From Marinovum sp048263515 (GTDB lineage: Bacteria; Pseudomonadota; Alphaproteobacteria; Rhodobacterales; Rhodobacteraceae): 64,000 bases of DNA. The first letter of the stretch is position 1. Every line of letters begins with the position of its first letter. This document shows positions 26,240 to 35,046 of this stretch, in pieces. Under the pieces are notes generated by a model, which was given only the letters and a program-made list of their open reading frames with translations, was not told where the DNA came from and searched no databases. The stretch lies in contig NZ_JBLXEC010000001.1 in NCBI RefSeq assembly GCF_048263515.1, forward strand, positions 372,001-436,000, in the 5' to 3' direction. The position numbers and the translations under genes are program-made.

Positions 26240-27031
26240 TCAGGCGCGGTCGAGGGCTTCAGTGATCCGCTGCGCGGTTTCGGAAAGAGCCTGAAGGTTG
26301 TCGCGCGCGAAGTCCTCGGGTTTCTTGTGCTTCTTGAGGTACATGACCACGGCGGCACCGATCACTCGGTTTTGCTTGCGAAAGGGTACGGCCATGCCTG
26401 CAAGGCCGTCATCGGAGCCCGCTTCGCCGATGTAATTCGGCAGGCGGCTGCCGTAGCCTGCCTCACGGGCGCGATCGAGGATGGCGAAGTACTCCGTGCG
26501 TGACAGACCGAACCTCCCCAACCCGTAGAGCGCATCATTGGCGCGCAGGTCCATGACGTCTTCGACCGCCTCGCGCGACAGCTGCGACAGGCAGGCGATC
26601 CCCGAGGCCGATCCGAAGATGTTGATCGGAATGTTGATGTTGCCGACATAGAGCTGGAACGGGCTGAGCTTGCGGGTACTGTCCACCATGGTCATGCAGC
26701 CGTAGCCCATCATGTGGATGTCGGTTGGCCATTCGATCTTTTCCGTCAGTGCCAGTGCACTGGGCATGATCAGGTCGGACAGATCGGAAAGATGCGGCAG
26801 GAAATCCGGATTGTGCCAACGCGGGATCAGGATGTTGGCGCGATACCGGCCATCGGCGACGGACCGGCGCACGAAACGCCGGTCGACCATGGTGTTCAAC
26901 AGGCGCCGCAGCGGGGTCTTTGGAATGCCGGTCTCTTTGTGCAGCTGCGCCAGGGACATCCCGCCCCCCGCCGCCAGAACCTCAAGCACCGTGATGCCGC
27001 GGTCCATCGAGTTGTTGCGCAGTGACGTCAA
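26240..27031 (-). CDS. IclR-family transcriptional regulator
   Basis: IclR-type regulator of about 263 residues: an N-terminal winged helix (ITVLEVLAAGGGMSLAQLHKETGIPKTPLRRLLNTM) and a C-terminal effector domain ending with a hydrophobic strand and LQALSETAQRITEAL. The best start is TTG at 27031 with GAGGG six bases upstream; an ATG at 27007 is the alternative. The frame is open further upstream but that sequence looks non-coding. It lies upstream of the sulfatase-tct operon in the same direction and probably controls it. Confidence 0.8.
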   Translation of the reverse strand: MTSLRNNSMDRGITVLEVLAAGGGMSLAQLHKETGIPKTPLRRLLNTMVDRRFVRRSVADGRYRANILIPRWHNPDFLPHLSDLSDLIMPSALALTEKIEWPTDIHMMGYGCMTMVDSTRKLSPFQLYVGNINIPINIFGSASGIACLSQLSREAVEDVMDLRANDALYGLGRFGLSRTEYFAILDRAREAGYGSRLPNYIGEAGSDDGLAGMAVPFRKQNRVIGAAVVMYLKKHKKPEDFARDNLQALSETAQRITEALDRA

Positions 27032-27335
27032 GCCGAACCCTCGCTCTGAATGTCGGTGCCTGCGGGCAGTATGGGCCAGCCGCACGAAGTTGGCGAGATG
27101 CCCTGCAGCCCTATCGCCTCCGCCAGATCGTCGACGCCGCGGGAACGTCGGCCGATTTCCTCCATCATCCTTTTCGGGACCACCCCGGCCGGTGTCTTGC
27201 AATCAAGATATTTTAAGGGTGTTGCGTTCAGCAAGCACGTCGAAATACGCGGCCTCGTGGGTTCAAGGATTGGCTGCTGGAAAAACGAGTTCCCGGCACA
27301 GTTGAAAGGACCGCCATGGCCGGCTCACCGGTGGC
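27032..27335. other. Intergenic region upstream of the IclR-type gene
   Basis: Roughly 300 bp that must hold the iclR-type promoter and the 3' end of the RTX/Hint transcript. A 68-codon minus-strand frame (27234-27028) starts with TTG and ends overlapping the iclR start, but it has no ribosome site or recognisable domain and I do not call it. No terminator is evident. Confidence 0.4.
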
Positions 27336-30300
27336 TCACCCAGCCCGCGCGATTGGTCCCCAAGCCGTCGGTCCGAGCGCCGGAACCGCGCCGAGCCCCG
27401 CGATCTCTGCGCGCTTGGCGAAAGGACGGGCGGTGGGACCATAGACGGCTTCCACCCGGGACCGGTCGGGCAGGGAGGCCTGCCCGGCGAGGCCGGGGAT
27501 GTGCCGGAAGAGCTCGGCCCGGGCATAAGGCGACATGACGTTCAACGCATTCGGCCCCGGGTAGAAGCTCTCGCTGGGAATGCCTTCGGCAAAGACCACC
27601 TCGTGCCGCGCGAAGAGCAGATGGACATAGGTCACCTCGCGTTTGCCGCGGGCAATCCGAACGCCCTTGGCCGTGTCGGTCAGATGAATGGCGCGCACCA
27701 GGTGATCAGACCCCAGCATCATTCCGTGCTGCCGCGAGACCAGCAGGTCACGCCGGTTTCCGAGCGCTCCTTGCTGGATCAGGACCGGGCGCAGTCTGGC
27801 ATTGTCCTGCAGTTCCGCCTGGCCGACATGCCGCTTGCCGATCCAGAGCAGCGGCTGCAAGCCACGGTCGAGGGTGATGACCAGATCGCCGGGCGTGAGG
27901 GACTCGACAGGAACCTCGCCGCGCGGCGTCAGGATGCGGGTGCCGGCAGCAAAGCAGACGATTCCGGTGTTGTCGTAGGAATAGCTGTCGGCCGTCGCGC
28001 CCTGAACGGTCATCGACCGCGTGCCGAACTGGGTATTGTCGGAGTAATCAACCGCCCGGCCTTCGGTATCGAAGGCGTTCGACTGGTTCAGGATGCCATC
28101 GTCGGCCTGGTCGGCGCGCAACTCGTCGAGGCTGTCGTAATACTCGGCGAGATGCAGGTAGTCGTTGTTGAAGATGTTGCCGTCACCCAACCCGCCGGTG
28201 TTGCCGAAGTTGAAGTCGGTGATGGTGTCGTGGCCGTCGGAGATCTGGAAGAAGTCGTTGCCGGCCCCGCCGGTCAGCACGTCGTCGCCGGCATTGCCGT
28301 GGAAGGTGTCGTCGCCCTCGCCGCCGATCAGCGTGTCGTTGCCGCCGCTGGTCGAAAAGTCATCGCCATGCAGGACATCGTTGCCGATACCGCCGGAGAT
28401 CAGGTCGCTGCCCTGACCGCCATAGAGCGTGTCGTTGCCATCGCCGCCGTCGATGGTGTCGTTGTCAGCACCGGCAAAGACGTGGTCGTTGCCGGTGCCG
28501 GCGCGGATAAAGTCGGCGCCGCCGTCGCCGTAGATCGTGTCGTTGCCGGCTCCGCCATAGAACGTGTCGTTGCCGGCGCCGCCTTCGAAATGGTCAGCCC
28601 CGTCGCCACCCTGCAGCAGGTCGGTGCCGCCGCCGCCAAGAAGCGTGTCGTCGCCGGCCTCGCCGTTCAGCGTGTCGTTGCCATCGCCGCCGGCGAGGGA
28701 ATCGTTGCCGAGCCCGCCGGTGATCAGGTCGGCCGCGGCCGAGCCGGTGATCGTGTCGTTGCCACCGGTGCCGGCGATCTGGTCGACGCCAACAAGCGTG
28801 ACGCCGGTAAAGTCGAAGTGGGCGACGGCATCGTTGGTCGAGAGGATATCGCCGGTGGCACCGCTGCCGTCGATGATCTCGAAGCCGGTCGCGGCGGAAA
28901 AGCTGCCCTGGATGCGGTAGGTGCCGGCGCCTGTCGCCAGGATGATGCTGTCGATGCCGGTCAGGCCGGAATCGGTCAGGGTGTTGGACAGGCCATTGTC
29001 ATCGTCGTCGAGATAGATCGTGTCGCTGCCGTCGCCGGTCTCGACGGTGTCGGCACCGGTCCCGGTATAGACGACATCATCGCCGTCGCCGCCGTTGATG
29101 CTGTCGTGCCCCGCGCCGCCGTAAAGCGTATCGTTGCCGGCCCCGCCGGCGATCGTGTCGTTGCCGGTTCCGCCGTCGATGACATCGTTCCCAAAGCCGC
29201 CGGACATCCAGTCCGAGCCATTGCCGCCAGACATCGAGTCGTTGCCCGCCTGGCCGTAAAGCGTATCGTTGTCGTCGCCACCGTGGATCGTGTCGGCGCC
29301 GTCACCGCCTTCGATCAGGTCGCTGCCACTGCCGCCAGAGAGGCTGTCGTCGCCGGTGCCGCCGAGGATCGAGTCGCTGCCAAGCCCGCCATCGATGGTA
29401 TCATTGCCGCCCTGGCCGGACAGGCTGTCATTGCCGTCCTGACCGAACAGGCTGTCGCTGCCGGACCCGCCGAGGACGGTGTCATTGCCGGCGCCGGCGG
29501 CAACGCCCATGTAACCGGTGTTGGCAGAGCCATCGACGCCGTCGGCCTGGTTTGTCAGCCAGAAATTCTCGATTTCAGTGAAGTCGACCGTATGCCCGAC
29601 GGAGTTCGCCGAGCCGGCCTCGAACCCGCCGAAGGTCAGTGTGACGCTGTCGGTCAGCGCCCGGAAGTCGAGATAGTCCGTATCGGCCCCGAGCTCGCCG
29701 CCGACGATGGTGTCATGGCCGAAACCGGTGACGGCGATGAACTGGTCCGACCCGGCCCCGCCCAGCAGAGAGTCGTTTCCGGCGCCGAAATACAGCACGT
29801 CGTTGCCGTCGCCGCCGCTGACAGTGTCGTTGCCGGCCTCACCGTAAAGCGTGTCATTGCCGGTATTGCCAAAGAGGACATCGTCGCCGATGCCGCCGAG
29901 GATAACGTCATTGCCAGCGCCGCCATCCAGATAGTCGTTCCCGGCCTGGCCCTGCAGGAAATCGTTGCCGGCCTCGCCGAAAACGCTGTCGTCACCATGC
30001 CCCGCCACGACGGTGTCATCGCCGTCGCCGGCATAGACGACGTTGGCATTGCCGCTGGGACCGCCGCCAAAGCCATCGTCGATCTGGTCGCCGTCAGGAT
30101 CGCCGGTATAGGCCGCGTCGATGCTGTCATTGCCGGCAGTGCCCGAGACGATGCCGTCGCGGGTGTCCATGGTCTGATAGGGCTCGGCCGAGGCAACGCC
30201 GTCACCGCTGTCTGCCGGGTCACCGTCCCTGCCGGCGGTTCCGGTGAAACTCTCGCCCGCCGCCGGCTGATTGTTGGCGGCATAGACAAAACCGACGTTG

Positions 30301-30662
30301 GTGTCGTTGATCCGAAGGATCCAGACTTCGTTCCCGGCGCCATCGACCATCGAGAACTCGTTCTGGATTGTCGAACCGGCCGCATAGGTGACGCCGTTGA
30401 TGGTGACGGCCTGCGCCAGGGTCTGCGCGCCGCCGGTCTCGACATAGGCGTCTTCGAAGTAGGCATCGTCGTCGTTGACCACGAGATCGACGCCGGGACC
30501 GCCATTGAAGGTGAAGGTCTCGCCGATCCAGGTCGGCGCGGTGCTGGTGTAGTCAGGGCTGTTGGGGTCATTGGCGTGACTGTCCCCCTCGATGTCCGAC
30601 ATCGGAATGCCGCCGGGCAGCGTGAAAAGGGACCAGCCATAGACTGTGAGTTGATATGCCAT
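27336..30662 (-). CDS. Secreted RTX calcium-binding protein with C-terminal Hint domain
   Basis: Very large acidic protein of about 1108 residues. Order: an N-terminal region of about 150 residues (TFNGGPGVDLVVNDDDAYFED, TINGVTYAAGSTIQNEFSM) common in Rhodobacterales RTX proteins; many nine-residue GGxGxDxLx haemolysin-type calcium repeats from about residue 200 to 790; then a Hint-type autoprocessing domain beginning CFAAGTRILTPRG with VSRQHGM and YVHLLFARHEVV. No Sec signal peptide is present; type I secretion is expected from the repeats. No T1SS gene is nearby. The ATG at 30662 is preferred over a GTG about 25 codons upstream, though neither has a strong ribosome site. Confidence 0.85.
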   Translation of the reverse strand: MAYQLTVYGWSLFTLPGGIPMSDIEGDSHANDPNSPDYTSTAPTWIGETFTFNGGPGVDLVVNDDDAYFEDAYVETGGAQTLAQAVTINGVTYAAGSTIQNEFSMVDGAGNEVWILRINDTNVGFVYAANNQPAAGESFTGTAGRDGDPADSGDGVASAEPYQTMDTRDGIVSGTAGNDSIDAAYTGDPDGDQIDDGFGGGPSGNANVVYAGDGDDTVVAGHGDDSVFGEAGNDFLQGQAGNDYLDGGAGNDVILGGIGDDVLFGNTGNDTLYGEAGNDTVSGGDGNDVLYFGAGNDSLLGGAGSDQFIAVTGFGHDTIVGGELGADTDYLDFRALTDSVTLTFGGFEAGSANSVGHTVDFTEIENFWLTNQADGVDGSANTGYMGVAAGAGNDTVLGGSGSDSLFGQDGNDSLSGQGGNDTIDGGLGSDSILGGTGDDSLSGGSGSDLIEGGDGADTIHGGDDNDTLYGQAGNDSMSGGNGSDWMSGGFGNDVIDGGTGNDTIAGGAGNDTLYGGAGHDSINGGDGDDVVYTGTGADTVETGDGSDTIYLDDDDNGLSNTLTDSGLTGIDSIILATGAGTYRIQGSFSAATGFEIIDGSGATGDILSTNDAVAHFDFTGVTLVGVDQIAGTGGNDTITGSAAADLITGGLGNDSLAGGDGNDTLNGEAGDDTLLGGGGTDLLQGGDGADHFEGGAGNDTFYGGAGNDTIYGDGGADFIRAGTGNDHVFAGADNDTIDGGDGNDTLYGGQGSDLISGGIGNDVLHGDDFSTSGGNDTLIGGEGDDTFHGNAGDDVLTGGAGNDFFQISDGHDTITDFNFGNTGGLGDGNIFNNDYLHLAEYYDSLDELRADQADDGILNQSNAFDTEGRAVDYSDNTQFGTRSMTVQGATADSYSYDNTGIVCFAAGTRILTPRGEVPVESLTPGDLVITLDRGLQPLLWIGKRHVGQAELQDNARLRPVLIQQGALGNRRDLLVSRQHGMMLGSDHLVRAIHLTDTAKGVRIARGKREVTYVHLLFARHEVVFAEGIPSESFYPGPNALNVMSPYARAELFRHIPGLAGQASLPDRSRVEAVYGPTARPFAKRAEIAGLGAVPALGPTAWGPIARAG
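28250..30060 (-). repeat. Tandem 27-bp repeats encoding RTX nonapeptides
   Basis: The coding strand is built of degenerate 27-nt units (GGCxxxGGCxAxGAC pattern), each encoding one GGxGNDxLx nonapeptide. They fall in at least three blocks, broken near 29520-29720 and 28790-29030 by non-repeat beta-domain sequence. The same DNA creates a long open frame on the opposite strand that is an artefact of the repeat composition. Confidence 0.85.
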
Positions 30663-31153
30663 CCGGACTACTGGGTCTTTTGCGTTGAAAAAGTTGAATT
30701 GTTTCGCCTTTGGCAACATTTCCGAGAAATGTGGCACAATAAGGGCAGCGGCCTCGTTTTTCGAGATCCCAGCTCGGAAGTTGCAGACGTGTGTATGTCT
30801 GAGACGGGCCGGCCGGAGGTTTCGGGGGAGTCTTCCATCCGAGGCGTTTCCGCGGCGTCGCGTTGAGGCGGTCTCAGATCATCTCGCGGTGGATGGTTGA
30901 TTTCGATCGCCGCAGAACGCGCGCGATCTTATCGATGGGCGCGCGTGCGTGAGATGCCGGTCTTCTGTCGTTGGTCAGGGCAGCCAGATCGGTGTGGAAA
31001 CGCCCGATCATCTCGGGCAGGGCATGGGCGGGGCGAGCGTCGATGCAGACTACCGGCGGCCCAATCCGCCGAAGCGCGTGCTTCGGGGCCGGCTACGTCC
31101 GGCCGGGCCGGATCGTGCGCCGCCGATGACACGGCGGGCCTGGGCCGATGTGC
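30663..31153. other. Intergenic region between RTX gene and first GntR gene
   Basis: About 490 bp with no gene I can support. The part next to 30663 is A+T-richer than its surroundings and likely contains the RTX promoter. The part next to 31153 is the 3' side of the leftward gntR gene. Short open frames are Arg/Pro-rich composition artefacts. Confidence 0.5.
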
Positions 31154-31834
31154 TCAGCTGACGGTGTCGATTGCGAACTGAAAGAGCGATTGGATGTGAT
31201 CGGCCGCCGACTTGCGCGCGGCTTTTGGATCGCGCGCCTCCAATGCATCGAGAATCCTCTCGTGCTGGCGTGAATCGGGTTCCAGCCGTTCTGAAAGGCG
31301 GTCGATTTCGAACATTTTGGTGCCGGAGCGCAGGGCGTGCATCAGGTCGGTCATGACCTTGTTGCCGCAATTCTCGATGAAGAGCCCGTGCACCTCATCG
31401 TCCGAGCGCCAATGCGCGCGCAGGTCGTAGGGCTCTTGTGTCTTCACTGCATGCAGGGTGTCGCGGGCTTTCTGGAGGGCCTTGAGATCTATGCGATCCA
31501 CGCAAAGTGCGGCGGCCTCGCTTTCCAGCAATTTTCGAACCTTCAGGCTTTGCAGGTACTCGCGCAGTTCGACCTTGCGCACGTGGTAGGATCGGCTGGC
31601 AGATTTGATCAGGACGCCCTCGGCCTCCAGCTTCTGCAGGGCCTGGCGCAGGGGGGTCCTGGAAACGCCAAGCTCATTGGCCAATTGCTGTTCCACCACA
31701 GCCTGCCCGGATACCAGCCTGCGCTGTTCGATCATGGCCGAGATCGCCGCATAGGCCTGTTCCGACAGTGTAGCGGCCTTGTTGGTCGCAGGGCTCTCGA
31801 GGCCGGGAGCGAGTGGATGGGTCAGCTTCGTCAT
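31154..31834 (-). CDS. GntR-family (FCD subfamily) regulator 1
   Basis: FadR/VanR-type regulator of 226 residues: N-terminal winged helix (EQAYAAISAMIEQRRLVSGQAVVEQQLANELGVSRTPLRQALQKLEAEGVL), then an all-helical FCD effector domain with a metal-type histidine set (HGLFIENCGN, RQHERILDALEARD). It is divergent from the M20/ABC operon of module A across a promoter with two GTATAC palindromes. It is a close paralogue of the regulator at 41482, with long shared blocks such as FEIDRLSERLEPD. Probable autoregulator and repressor of module A. Confidence 0.87.
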   Translation of the reverse strand: MTKLTHPLAPGLESPATNKAATLSEQAYAAISAMIEQRRLVSGQAVVEQQLANELGVSRTPLRQALQKLEAEGVLIKSASRSYHVRKVELREYLQSLKVRKLLESEAAALCVDRIDLKALQKARDTLHAVKTQEPYDLRAHWRSDDEVHGLFIENCGNKVMTDLMHALRSGTKMFEIDRLSERLEPDSRQHERILDALEARDPKAARKSAADHIQSLFQFAIDTVS

Positions 31835-31961
31835 GATCAGTGTCTTTCGTTTCCAATCCGGTCACCACGGTTGTGCTTAAAATGCAGGCGCTGGCCTGGG
31901 CCGGCGGCGATTTCAACCCACCCTTTCATGTATCCCAAAAGAAATCTATTGCATTCTGGCA

Positions 31962-31988
31962 GTATACAGTGATTAGTAAATTGTATAC
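31962..31988. promoter_or_regulatory. Paired GTATAC operator candidates, module A divergent promoter
   Basis: Two GTATAC palindromes at 31962-31967 and 31983-31988, centre to centre 21 bp (two helical turns), lie between gntR1 and the M20-type gene. FCD-type GntR regulators often bind short palindromes of the form TTGTATACAA. The sites are seen; binding is inference. Confidence 0.55.
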
Positions 31989-32017
31989 CGTGAGTACGCG
32001 GGCAAAGGATGCAACAC

Positions 32018-33307
32018 ATGAATGTCAGAACCGCCCCCCAAGGCAGAACCGAAAGTGCCATCGCCTTTCTGCGCGAGCTGATCGCGGCCCAGGTGGAGGG
32101 AGAGGCGGCGGTGCAAGCCGCGATCGGCGCGCGGTTGGCTCGGGCGGGATGTGACGTCAGTCACCATGAATATGACCCGGCCAGGGTGCCGGTGAAGGGT
32201 GAAATCGACGCGGCCAACGGGGCGACCGGGCTGCGCAGCGCGGTGGTGGGCAGCCTTGCCGGGCAGGCGGACCTGCCCAGCCTGCTGATCTTTGCCCATC
32301 CCGATGGCGAACCGGTGACCGACGCGGACCAATGGACGCATGATGCCTTTGCCGGCGAGATTGACAAGGGCCGGCTGCATGGCTGGGGCGTTGCAGATGA
32401 CCTTGCCGGTTGCGCTGCGGCTGTTCTGGCGATCGAGGCCGCGGCGGCCAATGGCCGGCCCATGGGGCGGGTGGTCTTTGCCTCGACCCCATCCAAGCGT
32501 TATGCGCGCGGGGTTGCGGCGCTCTTGCACGATGGGCTGCGGGCGGATGCAGCGCTTTACCTTCACCCGGCGGAATCGGGTGTGGGCATGCGTGAGATCA
32601 AGGCGCTGGCCTCGGGCCACGTTGAATTCAAGATCACCGTCAAGGGCCAGGCTCCCGATACGACCGAGCCCGGGCATACGGCGTTTTCGCACCTGTCGGC
32701 CAACCCGGTGAACAAGGCTGTCCTGATCTATTCCGCCCTCATGCAATTGGCAGATGAGCGCGCGGCGCGCGTCCGGCAGCCGCAAATGGAGGCGCGGGTC
32801 GGCCGGGCGACCAATCTGCACATCTCTCGAATGCAGTGCGGTGAAATGCGCAAGTTCAGCCGTATCCACGACGAATGCATCATGGGCGGCGCTTTGTCCT
32901 TCCCTCCCGGCGAAACGCTGGCGGAGATCTGTGCCGAGGTCGAGGGCGCCGTTGCCAAGGCGGCACAGGCCGACGATTGGCTGCGCGACAATCCTCCTGT
33001 GGTCGAGTGGCTGACCGGCGTGACCGGGGCCCATGTGCCCGAGGCGCATCCGCTGTACCAGGTCACCGCTCGCGCCGTCAGCGCCGTCACCGGCGAGGCG
33101 CCTTACGTCAACGTGATGCACACTTCTTCCGACATCCGCAATCCGCCGGTCGAGGCGGGTATTCCCTGTGTCGCCTTCGGCTGTCTCTGTGGCGATCTCA
33201 GCCAGAACGAGAAGTGCGATGAATGGGTCGATGTGGATGACTTTCTGCGCATGGTGGATGTCACCACGCAGGTGGTCACCGATTGGTGCAGCGGCACGCA
33301 TGACTGA
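32018..33307 (+). CDS. M20-family metallohydrolase-like protein with altered catalytic motif
   Basis: ArgE/DapE/peptidase-M20-like protein of 429 residues, expected to hydrolyse an amide bond in a small amino-acid derivative. His94-P-D96 and the GWGVAD127 segment match the first metal ligands. In the place of the usual catalytic Glu-Glu the protein reads TP-S159-K160-R, so the general base and a metal ligand appear replaced. HPAES (183-187) and a C-terminal CDEWV segment follow. The ATG at 32018 has AAAGG at a good distance; an ATG at 32009 abuts it and is less likely. It opens the rightward module A operon. It may have changed activity or metal use. Confidence 0.75.
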   Translation: MNVRTAPQGRTESAIAFLRELIAAQVEGEAAVQAAIGARLARAGCDVSHHEYDPARVPVKGEIDAANGATGLRSAVVGSLAGQADLPSLLIFAHPDGEPVTDADQWTHDAFAGEIDKGRLHGWGVADDLAGCAAAVLAIEAAAANGRPMGRVVFASTPSKRYARGVAALLHDGLRADAALYLHPAESGVGMREIKALASGHVEFKITVKGQAPDTTEPGHTAFSHLSANPVNKAVLIYSALMQLADERAARVRQPQMEARVGRATNLHISRMQCGEMRKFSRIHDECIMGGALSFPPGETLAEICAEVEGAVAKAAQADDWLRDNPPVVEWLTGVTGAHVPEAHPLYQVTARAVSAVTGEAPYVNVMHTSSDIRNPPVEAGIPCVAFGCLCGDLSQNEKCDEWVDVDDFLRMVDVTTQVVTDWCSGTHD

Positions 33308-33382
33308 CTTCGACCATAAAGAGGGCCGGTCAAGCGGCCCCGATCCCCTTTCCCCCGAACTTTCCAACAGAGGTAAAAATCC

Positions 33383-34228
33383 ATGAAGAATACGATGATG
33401 ACCGGTACGGCGCTTGCCACCGTGATCACCCTGGCTGCCGGCGCCGTGCAGGCTCAGGACTGTCCGACCGATCTTCCGCTTGTCGAGGCTGGCAAGCTGA
33501 CGATGTCGATCAACGCGACCATTCCGCCGAAGCAATACATTGATGCCGATGGCAATCTTGCGGGTCTGCACAAAGACTTGGGCGATGAGATTGCCAAGCG
33601 TCTGTGCCTTGAGCCGAACTATCAGAACGTGGATTTCGCGGTGCAAATCCCCGGTCTTGATGCCGACCGTTGGGACATGATCAACACCGGTCTGTATTTC
33701 ACTGATGAACGCGCAGGCTTCATGCAGTTGGTGCCCTATTCCGTCAACGCCCTGGCGCTGATCGCGGCGGCGGGCAACCCTGAGGGGCTCTCCGGGCCCG
33801 CCGATCTCGCCGGACATCCAGTGGGTGTCGAGATCGCCGGGTTCGAAGAGAAGAAGCTGAACGAAATCAACGATGCCCAAGTGGCCGAAGGCCTCGAGCC
33901 GATGGATATCCGCGCCTTCAACACCTACGGCGAAGTCTTCCTTGCGCTTGGCGGCGGTCAGATTTCAGCGGTTTTCGCGGGTGATGCCATCGGCTCCTAC
34001 TATCAGGAAAAGGGCCAGTTCTCCAAGGCGGCGACCGGGCTCTATCCCGGCACCCCGGGCGCCTTTGCCTTTGATGAGCCGACGCTCGCCCAAGCCGTGG
34101 CCGATGCACTGAATGCGATGAAGGCTGATGGAACCTATGACGCGATGATGGAGGCCTATGGCACCACCAGGATCGACGTCTGGGACCGCTGGCCGGGCGA
34201 GTTCACCTATTTCTACACCGGCAACTGA
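33383..34228 (+). CDS. Polar amino-acid ABC transporter substrate-binding protein (module A)
   Basis: SBP_bac_3 family periplasmic protein of 281 residues with a signal peptide cleaved near GAVQAQDCP. Typical features are TMSINATIPPKQYIDADGNLAGLHKDLGDEIAKRL and WDMINTGLYFTDERA. Ribosome site AGAGG lies about 9 nt before the ATG. It follows the M20-like gene and precedes a permease and an ATPase gene. The ligand is unknown; the downstream enzymes point to a modified amino acid. Confidence 0.87.
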   Translation: MKNTMMTGTALATVITLAAGAVQAQDCPTDLPLVEAGKLTMSINATIPPKQYIDADGNLAGLHKDLGDEIAKRLCLEPNYQNVDFAVQIPGLDADRWDMINTGLYFTDERAGFMQLVPYSVNALALIAAAGNPEGLSGPADLAGHPVGVEIAGFEEKKLNEINDAQVAEGLEPMDIRAFNTYGEVFLALGGGQISAVFAGDAIGSYYQEKGQFSKAATGLYPGTPGAFAFDEPTLAQAVADALNAMKADGTYDAMMEAYGTTRIDVWDRWPGEFTYFYTGN

Positions 34229-34256
34229 CCCTTTCCGGACCAAATGACAAAAAGAC

Positions 34257-34278
34257 GGGCGGCCCGCGTCGGCCGCCC
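34257..34278 (+). promoter_or_regulatory. Intercistronic hairpin after the module A binding-protein gene
   Basis: A perfect 8-bp stem GGGCGGCC / GGCCGCCC with a 6-nt loop and no T tract, between the binding-protein and permease genes. The placement matches the hairpin at 15728-15761 in the other importer operon and suggests differential mRNA stability. Confidence 0.65.
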
Positions 34279-34298
34279 CGCACCCGGAAGGAGAGACC

Positions 34299-35030
34299 AT
34301 GTCCTGGAGTTGGGATCATTTCATGCAGTTCCTGTTCAGCCCCTACATGCTGAACGGGGTCTGGACGACGATCTGGCTGTCGATCGTCGCGATGCTGATC
34401 GGCTGTTCGCTGGGGGTCATGCTGGCCTTCATGAAGATGTCGAAAACCTGGATCCTGCGGCAGATCGCGAACACCTACATCTGGGTCTGGCGCGGCACGC
34501 CGCTGCTGGTGCAGATGGTGATCATCTATACCGTGCTGCCCAAGGTCGGCATCAAGCTGGGCGTGATCGAAAGCGCCATCATCGCGCTGTCGCTGCACGA
34601 GGCCGCCTATTTTGCCGAGATCGTCCGCTCCGGCGTCACCTCGGTGAACAAGGGGCAGGAAGACGCCAGCCTTGCGCTTGGCATGACCTGGGCGCAGCGG
34701 ATGCGCTATGTCATCATTCCCCAGGCGACGCGCGTCATCATTCCGCCGCTGGGCAACCAGTTCAACCTGATGATCAAGACCACCTCGCTGGCCTCTGTCA
34801 TTTCGATGGAAGAGCTGTTTCGCCGGACACAGCAGTTGGCCCAGCTCGAATTCAAGGTGCTTGAGGCCTACATGTGCGCGGCCTGCTGGTACCTGCTGAT
34901 GACCACGGTCTGGGGCCTGATCCAGCAACGGCTCGAGGCGCATTACGACCGGCCCTTCGGCCCCGTCGCGGACACCGATGAACAGAAGAAACCCGACCCG
35001 GTATTGGCCGGCCAGGCCGCCCAGGTCTGA
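34299..35030 (+). CDS. Polar amino-acid ABC transporter permease (module A)
   Basis: HisM/GlnP-type permease of 243 residues, about five transmembrane helices. It contains the TxxLRGTPLLVQ-type segment (VWRGTPLLVQMVIIY) and the EAA loop (GQEDASLALGMTWAQRMRYVIIPQATRVIIPPLGNQF). Only one permease gene is present in this operon, so it presumably forms a homodimer. It is followed after 16 bp by the ATPase gene. Confidence 0.88.
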   Translation: MSWSWDHFMQFLFSPYMLNGVWTTIWLSIVAMLIGCSLGVMLAFMKMSKTWILRQIANTYIWVWRGTPLLVQMVIIYTVLPKVGIKLGVIESAIIALSLHEAAYFAEIVRSGVTSVNKGQEDASLALGMTWAQRMRYVIIPQATRVIIPPLGNQFNLMIKTTSLASVISMEELFRRTQQLAQLEFKVLEAYMCAACWYLLMTTVWGLIQQRLEAHYDRPFGPVADTDEQKKPDPVLAGQAAQV

Positions 35031-35046
35031 GATGGAGGACAAGGAT

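Noticed and set aside
27028..27234. A 68-codon ORF upstream of the IclR-type gene
   Set aside because: TTG start, no ribosome site, no recognisable domain; overlap with the iclR start alone is weak evidence.
28250..30060. Regular repeats that could be read as a CRISPR-like array
   Set aside because: The period is 27 bp without unique spacers, and the repeats are in frame and encode calcium-binding nonapeptides.
27501..30866. A 1121-codon plus-strand open frame opposite the RTX gene
   Set aside because: It is a by-product of the 27-bp repeat composition: Val/Ala/Asp-rich, without ribosome site or domain, and the minus strand reads as a clear RTX/Hint protein.
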